A stretch of DNA of 64,000 nucleotides, from the NCBI RefSeq assembly GCF_001306135.1, contig NZ_LGKP01000035.1, positions 1 through 64,000 on the forward strand, in the 5' to 3' direction. A program made the translations under genes and the position numbers. Every line of letters begins with the position of its first letter. Position 1 is the stretch's first letter. Positions 41,518-51,156 of this stretch are shown piece by piece. The notes below the pieces were generated by a model. That model was not told where the DNA came from and made no database searches. It saw only the letters and a program-made list of their open reading frames with translations. The stretch comes from Herpetosiphon geysericola. GTDB lineage: Bacteria > Chloroflexota > Chloroflexia > Chloroflexales > Herpetosiphonaceae.

Positions 41518-44001
41518 ATGTCAACGCGAAAATCTGCGCCAAAGCGCCAAAGTGGCAAAAAGCCAGCCGCAACTGCCCGCAAACGTGGCGCAGCCAAACC
41601 AACCATTACCCCGCAAATCCAGCTTTCCCAAAATCTTCAGCGTGAGATTTTTGCGGTTATTTTGGTGTTTCTGGGTTTATTGACCTTGCTATTCAGTACA
41701 TTTAGCGGCGATCAAGGGGTTATTGGCACGCAATGGAACACTGCCGTGGCGCGCGCTTTTGGCACTGGCAAGGTGCTGGTTCCGGTTGCGCTTGGCATTT
41801 TGGGCGGCCTGATGATCTTTCAAGAGCGATTTAGCGACAATCGCCTGAGCGGCGCGAATATTCTTGGCACGCTGATGGTGCTGCTCTCGCTTTTGATGCT
41901 GCTGGAATATCCAGGCTACGAGATTCACCGCGAACACCCTGAGTTTCATGTTGGCGCTGGCGGCGGCGTGGTCGGCCAAACCTTGCTTACGATTTTGATT
42001 AGCGGCATCGGCAAGGGCGGGGCATTGCTCTTTGCCGTTACCATCGGCCTGATCGGCATTATGCTGACCTTTAATTTAACCTTGCGCCAAATTATGGCCG
42101 CGCTGTTGTATTACACTGGCGGCTTGCGTATTTTAGGCCGTCGCTTGGTTGGCGCGCCGGTGCAGCGTGCGCCAATGTTTGATGATTATCCCGAGGAGCA
42201 CTACCGACCGCTGGAGTTGCCCGCGCCTCAAGCCATGCCCAAGGTGAGCAACAAACGGCGCCAAGCGATTATTGAAGATACGACCAGCCAAGAAGTGATG
42301 CTTACACCGATTGCTGAACGACCTGCGCAAGCCAGTTTGTTCAATCGCGATCTGCCTGACCCAAGCAGACCACCCCGCCGCAAGGAAGTTGCGCCACCGC
42401 CAGTTGCTCCCAATGGCTCAACCAGCATGGCTCCAACCAAACGGCTTAAACCTGCCGATGATGCTAAAGCCAATCAGCAAAAAGCTAGTGCCGAAGAAGC
42501 TGCCTTTATCGAGCCAGATGAAGCCTTGACCCACCGCGCATGGCCGTTGCCAACCCTGCCAACCCTCGATGATTTTGTCGAAGGTCAAATTGGCGATGAA
42601 GAAAAACGCGAAAAAGCCCGCATTATCGAGGAAACTTTAGCCTCGTTTCGGGTTGAAGCGCGCGTGGTCGAGGCCAACACTGGGCCAGCAGTCACTCAAT
42701 TTGCGCTCCAACCAGCAATCGGGGTCAAGATTAACAAAATCACCAGCTTGCAAAACGATTTGGCCTTGGCTCTTGCTGCGCCATCGTTGCGAATTGAAGC
42801 GCCAGTGCCAGGCCGCTCGGTTGTGGGCATCGAAATTCCTAACTCGGCGATTGCCACGGTGGCGATGCGCGATGTGATTGGCAGCGAAGATTTTGATGCC
42901 AAACGTGGAAAGCTCAAAATTCCGCTTGGCAAAGATGTTTCGGGCAACGTCGTGATTGCTGACCTCGCCAAAATGCCGCACTTGCTAGTGGCTGGCAGCA
43001 CTGGCTCGGGGAAAAGTATTTGTATCAATTCGATTATTATTTCGCTCTTAATGAAGCACACGCCCAACGAGCTGAAATTCATCATGGTCGACCCCAAGAT
43101 GGTCGAATTGATTGTGTACAACAACATTCCGCATTTGCTCACGCCAGTCGTGACTGAGCTTGAACGGGTGGTTAGCTCGCTCAAGTGGGCAGTGCGCGAG
43201 ATGGAGCGGCGCTACAAGGTCTTTGCCAAAGGCGGTTTCCGTAATCTCGAAAGCTATATGCAAGCGGCGCGCAAACGCCCCGACCTTGAGCCAATGCCCT
43301 ATATCGTCGTTATCATCGACGAGTTGGCCGACTTGATGATGCTTGCTCCTGATGAAGTTGAAACCTTGATTTGTCGTTTGGCCCAAATGGCGCGGGCCAC
43401 TGGTATCCACTTGATTTTGGCGACCCAACGGCCATCGGTTGATGTGGTAACTGGTCTGATCAAAGCCAACTTCCCAACCCGGATTGCCTTCGCCGTAACC
43501 TCACAAATCGATTCGCGGGTTATTTTGGATACGCCTGGAGCTGAGCAATTGCTTGGTCGGGGCGATATGCTCTATCTGGCGGTCGATGCAGCCAAGGCAA
43601 TTCGGGTGCAAGGCACGTTTGTTTCCGATGGGGAAGTTGAGCGGGTGGTGCAATTCTGGCGCTTGCAAATTCCCCCAGAATTAGCCCAAGCGAATGGATC
43701 CAATACTGGTACCGCCACGAATGCCCAAGCAGCGCCAGCAGCCAATAGCCAAACCAGCATGGGCGATGTCTTTTTGCAGGCAGACGAGCAAGATGAGCTA
43801 CTGCCCAAGGCGATTGAATTGGTGCGCCAACATCAACGGGCTTCGGCCTCGATGCTGCAACGACGCTTGCGGATTGGCTATAGCAAAGCTGCCCAATTAA
43901 TCGAATTGCTCGAACAGCGCGGCATTGTCGGGCCAGCAGAGGGCAGTCGCTCGCGCGAGGTGCTAAATCCAAATCAAGGTGCGCAAGCTAGCGACGAATA
44001 A
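41518..44001 (+). CDS. ftsK: DNA translocase FtsK/SpoIIIE
   Basis: 827 residues. Basic N-terminus, four membrane helices (about residues 45-215), a disordered P/A-rich linker (about 230-340), the translocase motor with Walker A AGSTGSGKS (residues 492-500) and Walker B VVIIDELADLM, and a C-terminal winged-helix gamma domain (LVRQHQRASASMLQRRLRIGYSKAAQLIELLEQRG). It moves chromosomal DNA through the division septum and recognises KOPS-like sites. Start ATG 41518 (GGGGAT in front); the frame opens at TTG 41488. Confidence 0.95.
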   Translation: MSTRKSAPKRQSGKKPAATARKRGAAKPTITPQIQLSQNLQREIFAVILVFLGLLTLLFSTFSGDQGVIGTQWNTAVARAFGTGKVLVPVALGILGGLMIFQERFSDNRLSGANILGTLMVLLSLLMLLEYPGYEIHREHPEFHVGAGGGVVGQTLLTILISGIGKGGALLFAVTIGLIGIMLTFNLTLRQIMAALLYYTGGLRILGRRLVGAPVQRAPMFDDYPEEHYRPLELPAPQAMPKVSNKRRQAIIEDTTSQEVMLTPIAERPAQASLFNRDLPDPSRPPRRKEVAPPPVAPNGSTSMAPTKRLKPADDAKANQQKASAEEAAFIEPDEALTHRAWPLPTLPTLDDFVEGQIGDEEKREKARIIEETLASFRVEARVVEANTGPAVTQFALQPAIGVKINKITSLQNDLALALAAPSLRIEAPVPGRSVVGIEIPNSAIATVAMRDVIGSEDFDAKRGKLKIPLGKDVSGNVVIADLAKMPHLLVAGSTGSGKSICINSIIISLLMKHTPNELKFIMVDPKMVELIVYNNIPHLLTPVVTELERVVSSLKWAVREMERRYKVFAKGGFRNLESYMQAARKRPDLEPMPYIVVIIDELADLMMLAPDEVETLICRLAQMARATGIHLILATQRPSVDVVTGLIKANFPTRIAFAVTSQIDSRVILDTPGAEQLLGRGDMLYLAVDAAKAIRVQGTFVSDGEVERVVQFWRLQIPPELAQANGSNTGTATNAQAAPAANSQTSMGDVFLQADEQDELLPKAIELVRQHQRASASMLQRRLRIGYSKAAQLIELLEQRGIVGPAEGSRSREVLNPNQGAQASDE

Positions 44002-44070
44002 CGGTGATATTCCTGCACCTGCGGCGTAGAGCCTGCTACCCAGCAAATCGACGAAATCGTTTATCATGGG

Positions 44071-44134
44071 GGTATAGGCTATGCGGTTCTTGGTTCGTAG
44101 TACTGATAGCGCCCAGTTAGCCTATCACCTATAG
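44071..44134 (+). promoter_or_regulatory. Inverted repeat in the pgk leader
   Basis: GGTATAGGCTA (44071-44081) and TAGCCTATCACC (about 44118-44129) form an imperfect stem with a 36-base loop just before the pgk ribosome binding site. The arms resemble the ggctat/atagcc words of the dispersed repeats, so it may be a repeat remnant rather than a regulator. Confidence 0.35.
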
Positions 44135-44154
44135 CCTTGTACAAGGAGATCACT

Positions 44155-45339
44155 GTGAACAAGCAGACCATTCGTGATGTAGCGTTGAGCGGAAAACGAG
44201 CTTTAGTTCGGGTTGATTTCAATGTGCCTCTTGATGAAGCACGCAAAGTCACTGATGACACACGGATTCGGGCAGCGTTGCCAACGATCAACTATTTGCT
44301 CGAACAAGGTGCAAGCGTGGTTTTGATGTCGCACTTGGGTCGACCGAAGAAAAAAGTAGCCGAAGAATTTCGGCTCAAGCCAGTTGCCGATCATCTCCAA
44401 TCACTGCTGGATGCCCCAGTGAACTATATTCAGACCACAACTGGCGCTGAGGCCGAAGCAGCTGCGAAAGATTTGCAGCCTGGCCATGTGTTGTTGTTGG
44501 AAAATACCCGCTTCGACCCGCGCGAAGAATCGAACGACCCTGCCATGGCCGAAGAATTGGCCCAACTTGGCGATGTGTATGTGAATGATGCCTTTGGCGC
44601 TGCCCACCGCGCCCATGCCTCAACCGAAGGCGTAGCCAAATTCTTGCCTGCTGTGGCTGGCTTCTTGATGGAAGCAGAGTTGGCAGCCCTTGGCAAGGCC
44701 TTGGATGATCCTCAGCGCCCCTTCGTGACGATCATCGGTGGTGCGAAAATCAGCGACAAAATCGGTGTGATCGAAAACTTGCTTGGCAAAGTCGATTCGT
44801 TGCTAATCGGTGGCGGCATGGCCAATACCTTCTTGCTGGCTCAAAACAAAGCTGTCGGCGATTCATTGGTCGAAGCAGAGAGCGTAGCCGAAGCAGCCCG
44901 TTTGATCGACGAAGCCCAAGGCCGCGGCGTGAAATTGTTGTTGCCAAGCGATGTGGTGGTGGCCGATGCCTTCAGCGCTGAAGCCAATACCCAAGTGCTG
45001 AGTGTCGATGATGTGCCCGATGGTTGGCGGATTCTTGATATTGGGCCAGAAACGCGCCAAACCTATTCCCAAGTTGTTAGCGAAGCCAAAACCGTGATTT
45101 GGAACGGCCCAATGGGTGTGTTTGAGCTAGAGCCGTTTGCCGCAGGCACGCGCGCCGTTGCTCAAGCCTTGGCCGATAGCAGCGCAATCACCATCATTGG
45201 TGGTGGCGATTCAGTCGCAGCGATTGAGCAGATGAAGCTTGGCGAAAAGATGAGCCACATCTCAACTGGTGGTGGTGCCAGCCTCGAATTGCTCGAAGGC
45301 AAAGTGCTGCCAGGCATCGCCGCACTCAACGATAAATAA
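44155..45339 (+). CDS. pgk: Phosphoglycerate kinase
   Basis: 394 residues from GTG 44155, which is six bases after AAGGAG; the open frame starts at TTG 44137 without one. [34 protein letters not shown], and [23 protein letters not shown] and [14 protein letters not shown] are all PGK hallmarks. Glycolytic step from 1,3-bisphosphoglycerate to 3-phosphoglycerate with ATP formation. Full length. A hairpin with a T tract follows. Confidence 0.97.
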   Translation: MNKQTIRDVALSGKRALVRVDFNVPLDEARKVTDDTRIRAALPTINYLLEQGASVVLMSHLGRPKKKVAEEFRLKPVADHLQSLLDAPVNYIQTTTGAEAEAAAKDLQPGHVLLLENTRFDPREESNDPAMAEELAQLGDVYVNDAFGAAHRAHASTEGVAKFLPAVAGFLMEAELAALGKALDDPQRPFVTIIGGAKISDKIGVIENLLGKVDSLLIGGGMANTFLLAQNKAVGDSLVEAESVAEAARLIDEAQGRGVKLLLPSDVVVADAFSAEANTQVLSVDDVPDGWRILDIGPETRQTYSQVVSEAKTVIWNGPMGVFELEPFAAGTRAVAQALADSSAITIIGGGDSVAAIEQMKLGEKMSHISTGGGASLELLEGKVLPGIAALNDK

Positions 45340-45362
45340 TCGGTTCGCTTACCTAAATTACT

Positions 45363-45398
45363 CAGCCCTACAGAATTATGCGTTCTGTGGGGCTTTTT
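45363..45398 (+). terminator. Intrinsic terminator after pgk
   Basis: CAGCCCTACAGAA and TTCTGTGGGGCT form a stem with one mismatch and a seven-base loop, followed by TTTTTG. Confidence 0.85.
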
Positions 45399-45452
45399 GT
45401 TAGCGATAACCTTTAACCTGCAAGCATTCTTTGAACTGAGAGGAGCAGCGCT

Positions 45453-45878
45453 ATGTATGAAGTGCCGCATAATACAAGACCTATTAGCAAATGGCCAATA
45501 ATGCTGATAAGTTTGTATTATATGGTGTTGGGGAGTCTTGCGGCAATTAACAGCATCTCTTTTTTTATCACGATGATTTATAGCGATATGTTGGATAGCC
45601 ATCGCATTATGAGTACGCTTTGGCTTGCGCTGATAGTAATTGCGAATGCTGGTCGTTTGGCTTTCTTTGTAGGATTAATAAATTATCGCCGCTGGGCATA
45701 TTGTGGAAGTTTAATTATTGAAACGCTGATGATTATGCATGCTGGCTATACTTTAGCCTTCAGTAAAATCCGAATTTATGAATGGATAATCATCAGCATC
45801 GGAATGATTGGTATTGTAATTCTTGGCTATCTCTTTCGACCAAAGGTATGGCGTACATTTTTTGGCGTAGAAGAATAA
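45453..45878 (+). CDS. Tandem MY(E/Q)VP-type membrane paralog 1 of 3
   Basis: 141 residues starting MYEVPHN. Four membrane helices; conserved GRLAFFVGLINYRRWAYCGSLIIE and IIVILGYLF-type C-terminus. No family recognised. GAGGAG precedes the ATG. It is more AT-rich than the second and third copies. Confidence 0.6.
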   Translation: MYEVPHNTRPISKWPIMLISLYYMVLGSLAAINSISFFITMIYSDMLDSHRIMSTLWLALIVIANAGRLAFFVGLINYRRWAYCGSLIIETLMIMHAGYTLAFSKIRIYEWIIISIGMIGIVILGYLFRPKVWRTFFGVEE

Positions 45879-45916
45879 TTATTTTTACAGAAGTGTCATT
45901 TTGAGAGAGAAACATA

Positions 45917-46327
45917 ATGTATCAAGTACCGCATAATCCACAAAATAAACTTCGTTGGCCAATCGCGCTGATTTTCTTTTATTATGCGATTGTTGGGATT
46001 GGTGCAGCAATTGGTGGCTGTTTATTGGTTGCCAGCATTGTATATGGTAAGCAACGAGTAAGTTTATTCTGGCCATTTTTCTTCTTTTTGTTCAATATCA
46101 GTCGTTTAGGCTTCGCTGTGGGGTTTGTGCGATTTCGGGCTTGGGGCTATCGCGGGATTGTGCTCGTCGAGGCGTTATCGATTATGAGTCTGCTCGGTCG
46201 ATTTGTGCTCCAGAGAGAACGCATTTCGTGGGTTGAAATTGCCTTGAGCATGATGGCTATGCTGATTCTTGGCTATCTCTTGCACCCTCGGATTAAACAT
46301 CAATTTCTGCAATCAAATAGAGTATAA
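45917..46327 (+). CDS. Tandem MY(E/Q)VP-type membrane paralog 2 of 3
   Basis: 136 residues beginning MYQVPHNPQNKLRWPIALI with four membrane helices. SRLGFAVGFVRFRAWGYRGIVLVE matches the third-helix loop of the other copies. Function unknown. AGAGAGAAA stands before the ATG. Ends just before a terminator. Confidence 0.65.
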   Translation: MYQVPHNPQNKLRWPIALIFFYYAIVGIGAAIGGCLLVASIVYGKQRVSLFWPFFFFLFNISRLGFAVGFVRFRAWGYRGIVLVEALSIMSLLGRFVLQRERISWVEIALSMMAMLILGYLLHPRIKHQFLQSNRV

Positions 46328-46351
46328 GCGTTACAAGCAATTAATCTGCGT

Positions 46352-46387
46352 ACACCCACGGCGTTGCTATGCTGTGGGTGTTTTTTA
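46352..46387 (+). terminator. Intrinsic terminator after the second paralog
   Basis: ACACCCACGGC and GCTGTGGGTGT pair around a short loop and are followed by TTTTTT. It separates the second and third paralogs, so the third has its own promoter. Confidence 0.85.
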
Positions 46388-46439
46388 ATTGGTAATCGTG
46401 TAGCAATCACATGCGTCTCTAGCTAAAAAGGAGCGAATG

Positions 46440-46877
46440 ATGTATCAAGTGCCCAAAAACCCGCAATTGCAACGCCAAGGGCCTATTTTATCGATTTGTG
46501 GCTACAATGCGATTGTAGGCAGTTTTTTTGCACTCGCTAGTTGCTCATATATCGGCACAATTCTGATTGGGATTGCTGTTTCGCCGCCAGCAAGCCTGAG
46601 CAGCGGCATAAATGCTGAGATTTTTTGGACGGCGTTGTCGTTATTGCTGAATGCTAGTCGTTTGGCTTTGTTTGTTGGTTTATTGCGGGCGCGACGCTGG
46701 GCCTATCGGGGAATTGTGCTGGTTGAAGGCATCACAATCATCAATATGCTCTATGAGCTTTTTGTGGGCCAAGCGCCAATGACGATCTGGCCTTTGTTTA
46801 CTATCGCAACCGGAGCGGCGGCGGTATTGATTTTAAGTTATCTTTCGCAACCACATATTCAAAAAGCAATTAACTAA
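46440..46877 (+). CDS. Tandem MY(E/Q)VP-type membrane paralog 3 of 3
   Basis: 145 residues beginning MYQVPKNPQLQRQGPIL. Four membrane helices; SRLALFVGLLRARRWAYRGIVLVEGI is the best conserved part. Two consecutive ATGs (46437 and 46440); the second is six bases from AAGGAG and is preferred. Function unknown. Confidence 0.65.
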   Translation: MYQVPKNPQLQRQGPILSICGYNAIVGSFFALASCSYIGTILIGIAVSPPASLSSGINAEIFWTALSLLLNASRLALFVGLLRARRWAYRGIVLVEGITIINMLYELFVGQAPMTIWPLFTIATGAAAVLILSYLSQPHIQKAIN

Positions 46878-46879
46878 AA

Positions 46880-46910
46880 AAACCTGCCATGCAAGCACCA
46901 TGGCAGGTTT
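46880..46910. terminator. Bidirectional intrinsic terminator
   Basis: AAACCTGCCATG and CATGGCAGGTTT are a perfect 12-bp inverted repeat with a seven-base loop, between two convergent genes, with A-rich and T-rich flanks. Confidence 0.88.
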
Positions 46911-46922
46911 AATTAATCAGAT

Positions 46923-48317
46923 TTAGATCACGAATTCGCTGCGGCTGCGGCCCCGAGCTTGCTCAATTTCGTGACGCCGAGCATCGTAGCCTTCGCGGCC
47001 CATCAAGGCGTAGGTGGCGATTTTGCCAGCCTCAACCCCAGGTTGGTCGAAGGCATTGATGTCGTACAACTCGCCAGCAAAGGCGGTTTGCATTTCGAGC
47101 ATGTAGTAGAACTGACCAAGCGTAAAGGCATTGACCGCTGGGAAGTGGTGGGCGATGCTTGGGCGGCCAGCTTCGGCAATTGCCAACTGAGTTGCTTCGC
47201 CTTCAGCCTTGAGCAATTGGCTAAAGCTCTTGCCATCGAGATACGAAAGCTCGTTAATGTCTGGGTAGGCATTGGTCAGCGGTGCTTCAACTTGGAACTG
47301 ATCAACAAACAAGAAGTGCATTAATTTATCGAATGGGCCTTCTGCATACAATTGCACTTGCGAGTGTTGGTCGGTTGCGCCCAACGATTTGATTGGTGTA
47401 GGGCCGACGTTAACCACATTGCCAGCCCGATCAACCCGCTTGCCCAAACTTTCGGCCCACAATTGACGGAACCAATCGGCTACATCGCGCAAACGCTGGG
47501 CATAGGGCATCATTACGACCATATTTTTGCCCTTCTTATCGAGCAAAAATTGAATCAAGGCGCACATTGCGGCTGGGTTTTTGCGTGGGTCGCGCTCTTG
47601 GCTGCGTTTGTCGGCATACGCAGCGCCAGCCAACAATTCGTCGATATCAATCCCAGTAACCGCTGCCGGGAACAAGCCGACCGAGCAAAGCTCCGAGAAA
47701 CGTCCGCCAACACTGGCTGGAATTGGCAGCGTTGGATAGCCTTCGCGATCAGCAATTTGGCGCAAAGCACCCTTTTTGGGATCGGTGGTCAGCACCAAGT
47801 GATCGACCAATTTATCTTGGCCGAGGCGTTTGGCCAAGGCTTCGCGGAAGTAGATGAAGGAGGCCATGGTTTCGGCGGTCGTGCCCGATTTGGTGATTAC
47901 ATTGAAGACGGTGCGCTCAAGATCAAGTACATCGAGCAAGCCAGCGTTCAATTCTGGGTCGACGTTATCGGGCACAAACAGGGTTGGGCCACGGCGCAAT
48001 TCACGGGGCAAATTATTGTAAAACGGGTGCTGAAGCGCCGTTTGAGTGGCGATTGGGCCAAGTGCTGAGCCACCAATGCCTAAAACGACCAAGGTATCGG
48101 CGCGGGCACGCACAGCTTGGGCTTGGGCAATAATTTCACTCGTATCTTGGTAGGGCAAATCCATCCAGCCTAATTCGGCGCGCTGAGCGTAAACAGCCTC
48201 AATCGCGGCGGCGGCGTGGGGCAATGCTGCCTCAATTTCAGCCTCAGTTAATCCATGTTCACCAATCACATCGGCCATCACATTGTTGTAATCAAAGCGA
48301 ATAGCTTGAGTACTCAT
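46923..48317 (-). CDS. pgi: Glucose-6-phosphate isomerase
   Basis: 464 residues from ATG 48317 (AAGGAG four bases before GTGTC). Two SIS domains: LGIGGSALGPIATQTAL, then NVITKSGTTAETMASFIY, and C-terminal parts up to FTLGQFYYMLEMQTAFAGEL. It catalyses glucose-6-phosphate/fructose-6-phosphate exchange and is close to the bacterial/archaeal Firmicute-type Pgi in length. Upstream frame to 48398 has no ribosome binding site. Confidence 0.95.
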   Translation of the reverse strand: MSTQAIRFDYNNVMADVIGEHGLTEAEIEAALPHAAAAIEAVYAQRAELGWMDLPYQDTSEIIAQAQAVRARADTLVVLGIGGSALGPIATQTALQHPFYNNLPRELRRGPTLFVPDNVDPELNAGLLDVLDLERTVFNVITKSGTTAETMASFIYFREALAKRLGQDKLVDHLVLTTDPKKGALRQIADREGYPTLPIPASVGGRFSELCSVGLFPAAVTGIDIDELLAGAAYADKRSQERDPRKNPAAMCALIQFLLDKKGKNMVVMMPYAQRLRDVADWFRQLWAESLGKRVDRAGNVVNVGPTPIKSLGATDQHSQVQLYAEGPFDKLMHFLFVDQFQVEAPLTNAYPDINELSYLDGKSFSQLLKAEGEATQLAIAEAGRPSIAHHFPAVNAFTLGQFYYMLEMQTAFAGELYDINAFDQPGVEAGKIATYALMGREGYDARRHEIEQARGRSRSEFVI

Positions 48318-48418
48318 GACACTCCTTATCGTTGCGAAAGTGGGTCTTTGTAGCAGGCTGCTGCGGTGCAGTTTCTGGCGTCGTTGCCAAGCGACCAACT
48401 ATGCCCATCGTACCATAC

Positions 48419-48727
48419 TCAGTGGCTGCTGGTGGTAGTATTCTCTTCACCAGCCACAAGCGTGCCACCATTGATCTCGCAATTGAGCAATTGGCGCTTG
48501 GGGTTAAACACGGCCTCAAGCTCGATGCGGCTGTAGCAGCGGTCGTCAACCAAGGTTTTGCGCACAAACAAGTTCTCGTCGTCATCGCGCTGCGACAGAT
48601 CGTTGCGGCTATCGATGCGCAATCGAATGACGCTGCCACAGCGTTTGCAACGCACCTGTAAATAAATTCCAGCATCGCTGGTTGGTTGGCTGCTGCCACC
48701 ACCAAAAAGCTTGCGAAAAAAACTCAT
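48419..48727 (-). CDS. Small protein with a Cys pair, possible zinc-binding
   Basis: 102 residues starting MSFFRKLFGGG, GGGGAG five bases before ATG 48727. Contains RCKRCGSVIRLRIDSR, a CxxC in a zinc-ribbon-like setting, and two further cysteines (DDRCYSRIE, LLNCEING) that could complete a site. Family not recognised. The frame extends to 48958, but that part is repeat sequence. Confidence 0.65.
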   Translation of the reverse strand: MSFFRKLFGGGSSQPTSDAGIYLQVRCKRCGSVIRLRIDSRNDLSQRDDDENLFVRKTLVDDRCYSRIELEAVFNPKRQLLNCEINGGTLVAGEENTTTSSH

Positions 48728-48744
48728 AAAGACTCCCCAAGAAA

Positions 48745-48905
48745 GTATGAAGGATGAGGTATGAAGGATGAATGCAAAAGTCAGAAAGCAAAAGTCAAAA
48801 GCCCATAACCTCAGCTTCTTCGTGTAATTCGTGAAATTCGTGGCTAAAACAGCCTTCGCGATCTTCGCGATCTTCGCGGTTTCAAACCTTCGTGCGCTTC
48901 GTGGA
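48745..48905. repeat. Dispersed intergenic repeat between two minus-strand genes
   Basis: Contains runs of atgaaggatga, agtcagaaagcaaaagtc, cttcgtgtaattcgtg, and cgatcttcgcgatcttcgcgg, all words seen in the other repeat blocks. It ends at cttcgtggatcaatt, which overlaps the stop codon of the UbiB-like gene. Confidence 0.8.
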
Positions 48906-50594
48906 TCAATTATCTTTAAAGCGTGGCAACAAGGCCCAGAGCAGCAAGCCACCAGCAAGCCACCACATCCAAGGGTTATCGATGTGCATGGTTTGCAAAA
49001 TACTGGCGCTAATCAGCAGCGCGCTGGCGGCGATGCCCGCAGTCAGTCGCGTAAATGCGCGTTCGATGCGTTTGGTGGTGCGCTCAAGTTTAACAATCTC
49101 GGTGCGAACTTGCAGATCGCCTTGGGCAGCCTTGGCATAAAATTGCTTGGCATGACGGGGAATTTGGCTGAGATCGGTGATTAATTCGCGGCCTTCATTG
49201 ACCACCCGTTCGCGCAGATCGCGGCCACTCGTTTGCTCGCGGATAAAGCGCAAAGCAAAGGGCTTAGTCACGCTAAAAATATCGAAATCTGGCGCTAAAC
49301 CAGCAGCCACGCCGCCGATAATCCCAACCGTGCGCCCCAAAAAGAGCAACGATTGCGGCAACTGAAACGGCAAATCATAGAGCAATTCGCTTAATCCGCC
49401 GACGAAACCCTCAACATCGATTTGTTGGAGCTCGCGAATTGTGCGCCCATAAGTATAGGAAAACCAAATTTCCAAGGCTTGGCGCAATTGCTGATCGTTG
49501 GCGCTGGCCATTACCACGCCGATCGAACGCGCGCCGTCGATCATGCGCTGTGGTTCTCGCATCACCACGCCAGCGGCAATCGTCGCGAGGCCATCCATCA
49601 CATGTTGGGGAATCGCATCGACCATGCCAAAATCGAGGAAGGTGATTACAAAGGCGCGTTTGCCATTGGCCAATGGTTCGCCAACAGGCCGCACAAACAG
49701 ATTGCCTGGGTGCGGGTCGGCGTGAAAAAAGCCATCGGTAAAACATTGTTGCAAATAGGCCAAATAAAGTTTTTCGGCCAATTCCAGCCGATCAATTCCT
49801 GCTGCATCAAGCGCCGCATATTCCGAAATCTTAATGCCCTCAATCCGTTCCATCACCAAAACGCGCTCGGTCGAGTGCTCGCGATAGATTTGGGGCACGT
49901 AAATATGCTCGTTGCCTGCAAAATTGCGCCGAAAGCGCTCGGCATGCTCGGCTTCGCTCAGGTAATCAAGCTCGCGCAAGGTAATGCGTGAAAATTCTTC
50001 GATTAGCGCAGGCAAATCGGTGCGACGACGAATCGGGCCATAATATTGCATCCAACCAGCAACCCAACGCAGCGCGGCAATATCGATCGCAACAAATTGC
50101 TCGATCTGCGGGCGTTGAATTTTAATCGCAATTGGCTGCTCGCCGTGAAGCGTAGCAAAATGCACTTGGCCAAACGAGGCCGCCGCAACTGGTTGGCGCT
50201 CAAAATGAGGAAAGATTTGGCTGAGCGGTTGGCCCAATTCTGCTTCGATGGTGGCTTGAATCAGCCCAAAGGGCACAGGCGAAACTTCATCTTGCAGGCC
50301 AATTAAATCTTCAACAACCTCTGGCGGCAGCACGTCGACCCGGGTTGAGGCAAATTGACCAAGCTTGATCATCACGCCACCGAGGTCGATCGCCAAATCG
50401 CGAAAACGCCGCGAAAAGCGCCGATAGCGCTCGATCCGCGTGCGATCCGCGTACCAGCGAAACCAAAATTGTCGTCCAAGCAACAGATCCCAGACGATGA
50501 TATGGGCGACTAAGCGCACAAAAAACCACGCGACGCGGAAGAAACGGCGGCGACGTGGAACGTTCGGCAACGACACCAACTCTGTTTTACTCAT
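48906..50594 (-). CDS. AarF/UbiB (ABC1) family atypical kinase
   Basis: 562 residues. KLGQFASTRVDVLP (the ABC1 'KxGQ' motif), QPVAAASFGQVHFA (the A-rich loop that replaces the P-loop), IAIKIQRP (Lys), FFHADPHPGNLFV (Asp) and FLDFGMVDAI (DFG-like) are present. Two C-terminal membrane helices (about 515-560) anchor it. UbiB-like proteins are needed for isoprenoid quinone biosynthesis and lipid handling. ATG 50594. Confidence 0.93.
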   Translation of the reverse strand: MSKTELVSLPNVPRRRRFFRVAWFFVRLVAHIIVWDLLLGRQFWFRWYADRTRIERYRRFSRRFRDLAIDLGGVMIKLGQFASTRVDVLPPEVVEDLIGLQDEVSPVPFGLIQATIEAELGQPLSQIFPHFERQPVAAASFGQVHFATLHGEQPIAIKIQRPQIEQFVAIDIAALRWVAGWMQYYGPIRRRTDLPALIEEFSRITLRELDYLSEAEHAERFRRNFAGNEHIYVPQIYREHSTERVLVMERIEGIKISEYAALDAAGIDRLELAEKLYLAYLQQCFTDGFFHADPHPGNLFVRPVGEPLANGKRAFVITFLDFGMVDAIPQHVMDGLATIAAGVVMREPQRMIDGARSIGVVMASANDQQLRQALEIWFSYTYGRTIRELQQIDVEGFVGGLSELLYDLPFQLPQSLLFLGRTVGIIGGVAAGLAPDFDIFSVTKPFALRFIREQTSGRDLRERVVNEGRELITDLSQIPRHAKQFYAKAAQGDLQVRTEIVKLERTTKRIERAFTRLTAGIAASALLISASILQTMHIDNPWMWWLAGGLLLWALLPRFKDN

Positions 50595-50639
50595 GCTCAG
50601 TATTATAGCAGGCTAGGGATGCCGATGTAAGGAATCAAG

Positions 50640-51100
50640 TGCAGACTGAAGAACATAGAGCAGAGAGCATAGAACAGAGAGAAATTATGAAGGATGAAGG
50701 ATGAGGGATGAAAATCAAAAGGCAGAAGGCAAAAGTCAAAATGATGAATTATGAGGGATGAAGGATGAATGGATAAGGGTCTAGGCTATAGGCTATTGGC
50801 TTTGGGCTATCGGAACATTGTTCGGGCAATTCGTGGAATTCGTGGCAAAAACGGCCTTCGCGATCTTCGTGTTCTTCGCGGTTCCCATCCTTCGTGGATC
50901 GGATTTTAACGCAGCGGCGCAGAGAGCAAAAGGATGAAGGATGAAATGTCGGGGCATAGCAGGATAATCATCATAATCTGTGGCTAAAAAATCAGCCTTC
51001 GTGGAATTCGTGCAATTCGTGGCTAAAACGTCCTTCGCGCTCTTCGTGCTCTTCGCGGTTTCTACTCTTCGTGCTCTTCGTGGATCGATCATGCGGTATG
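50640..51100. repeat. Mosaic of dispersed intergenic repeats, no gene
   Basis: About 450 bases built from the shared words: gcagagagcatagaac, gaaggatgagggatg (several), aaaggcagaaggcaaaag, ggctataggctattgg, ttcgtggaattcgtgg, cgcagcggcgcagagag and cttcgtgctcttcg. The part 50912-50982 matches 38441-38524 nearly base for base. Confidence 0.8.
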
Positions 51101-51156
51101 ATGCTACACTGGATGACGGTTAAAAACCTTCTAGATCTATTGAAAGGGTTAGTTCA

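Noticed and set aside
47352-48068. Long plus-strand frame of 238 codons
   Set aside because: Antisense to pgi in the complementary codon phase; no ribosome binding site and no protein-like pattern.
48332-48661. Plus-strand frame of 109 codons
   Set aside because: Antisense to the small Cys-pair protein, with no start signals.
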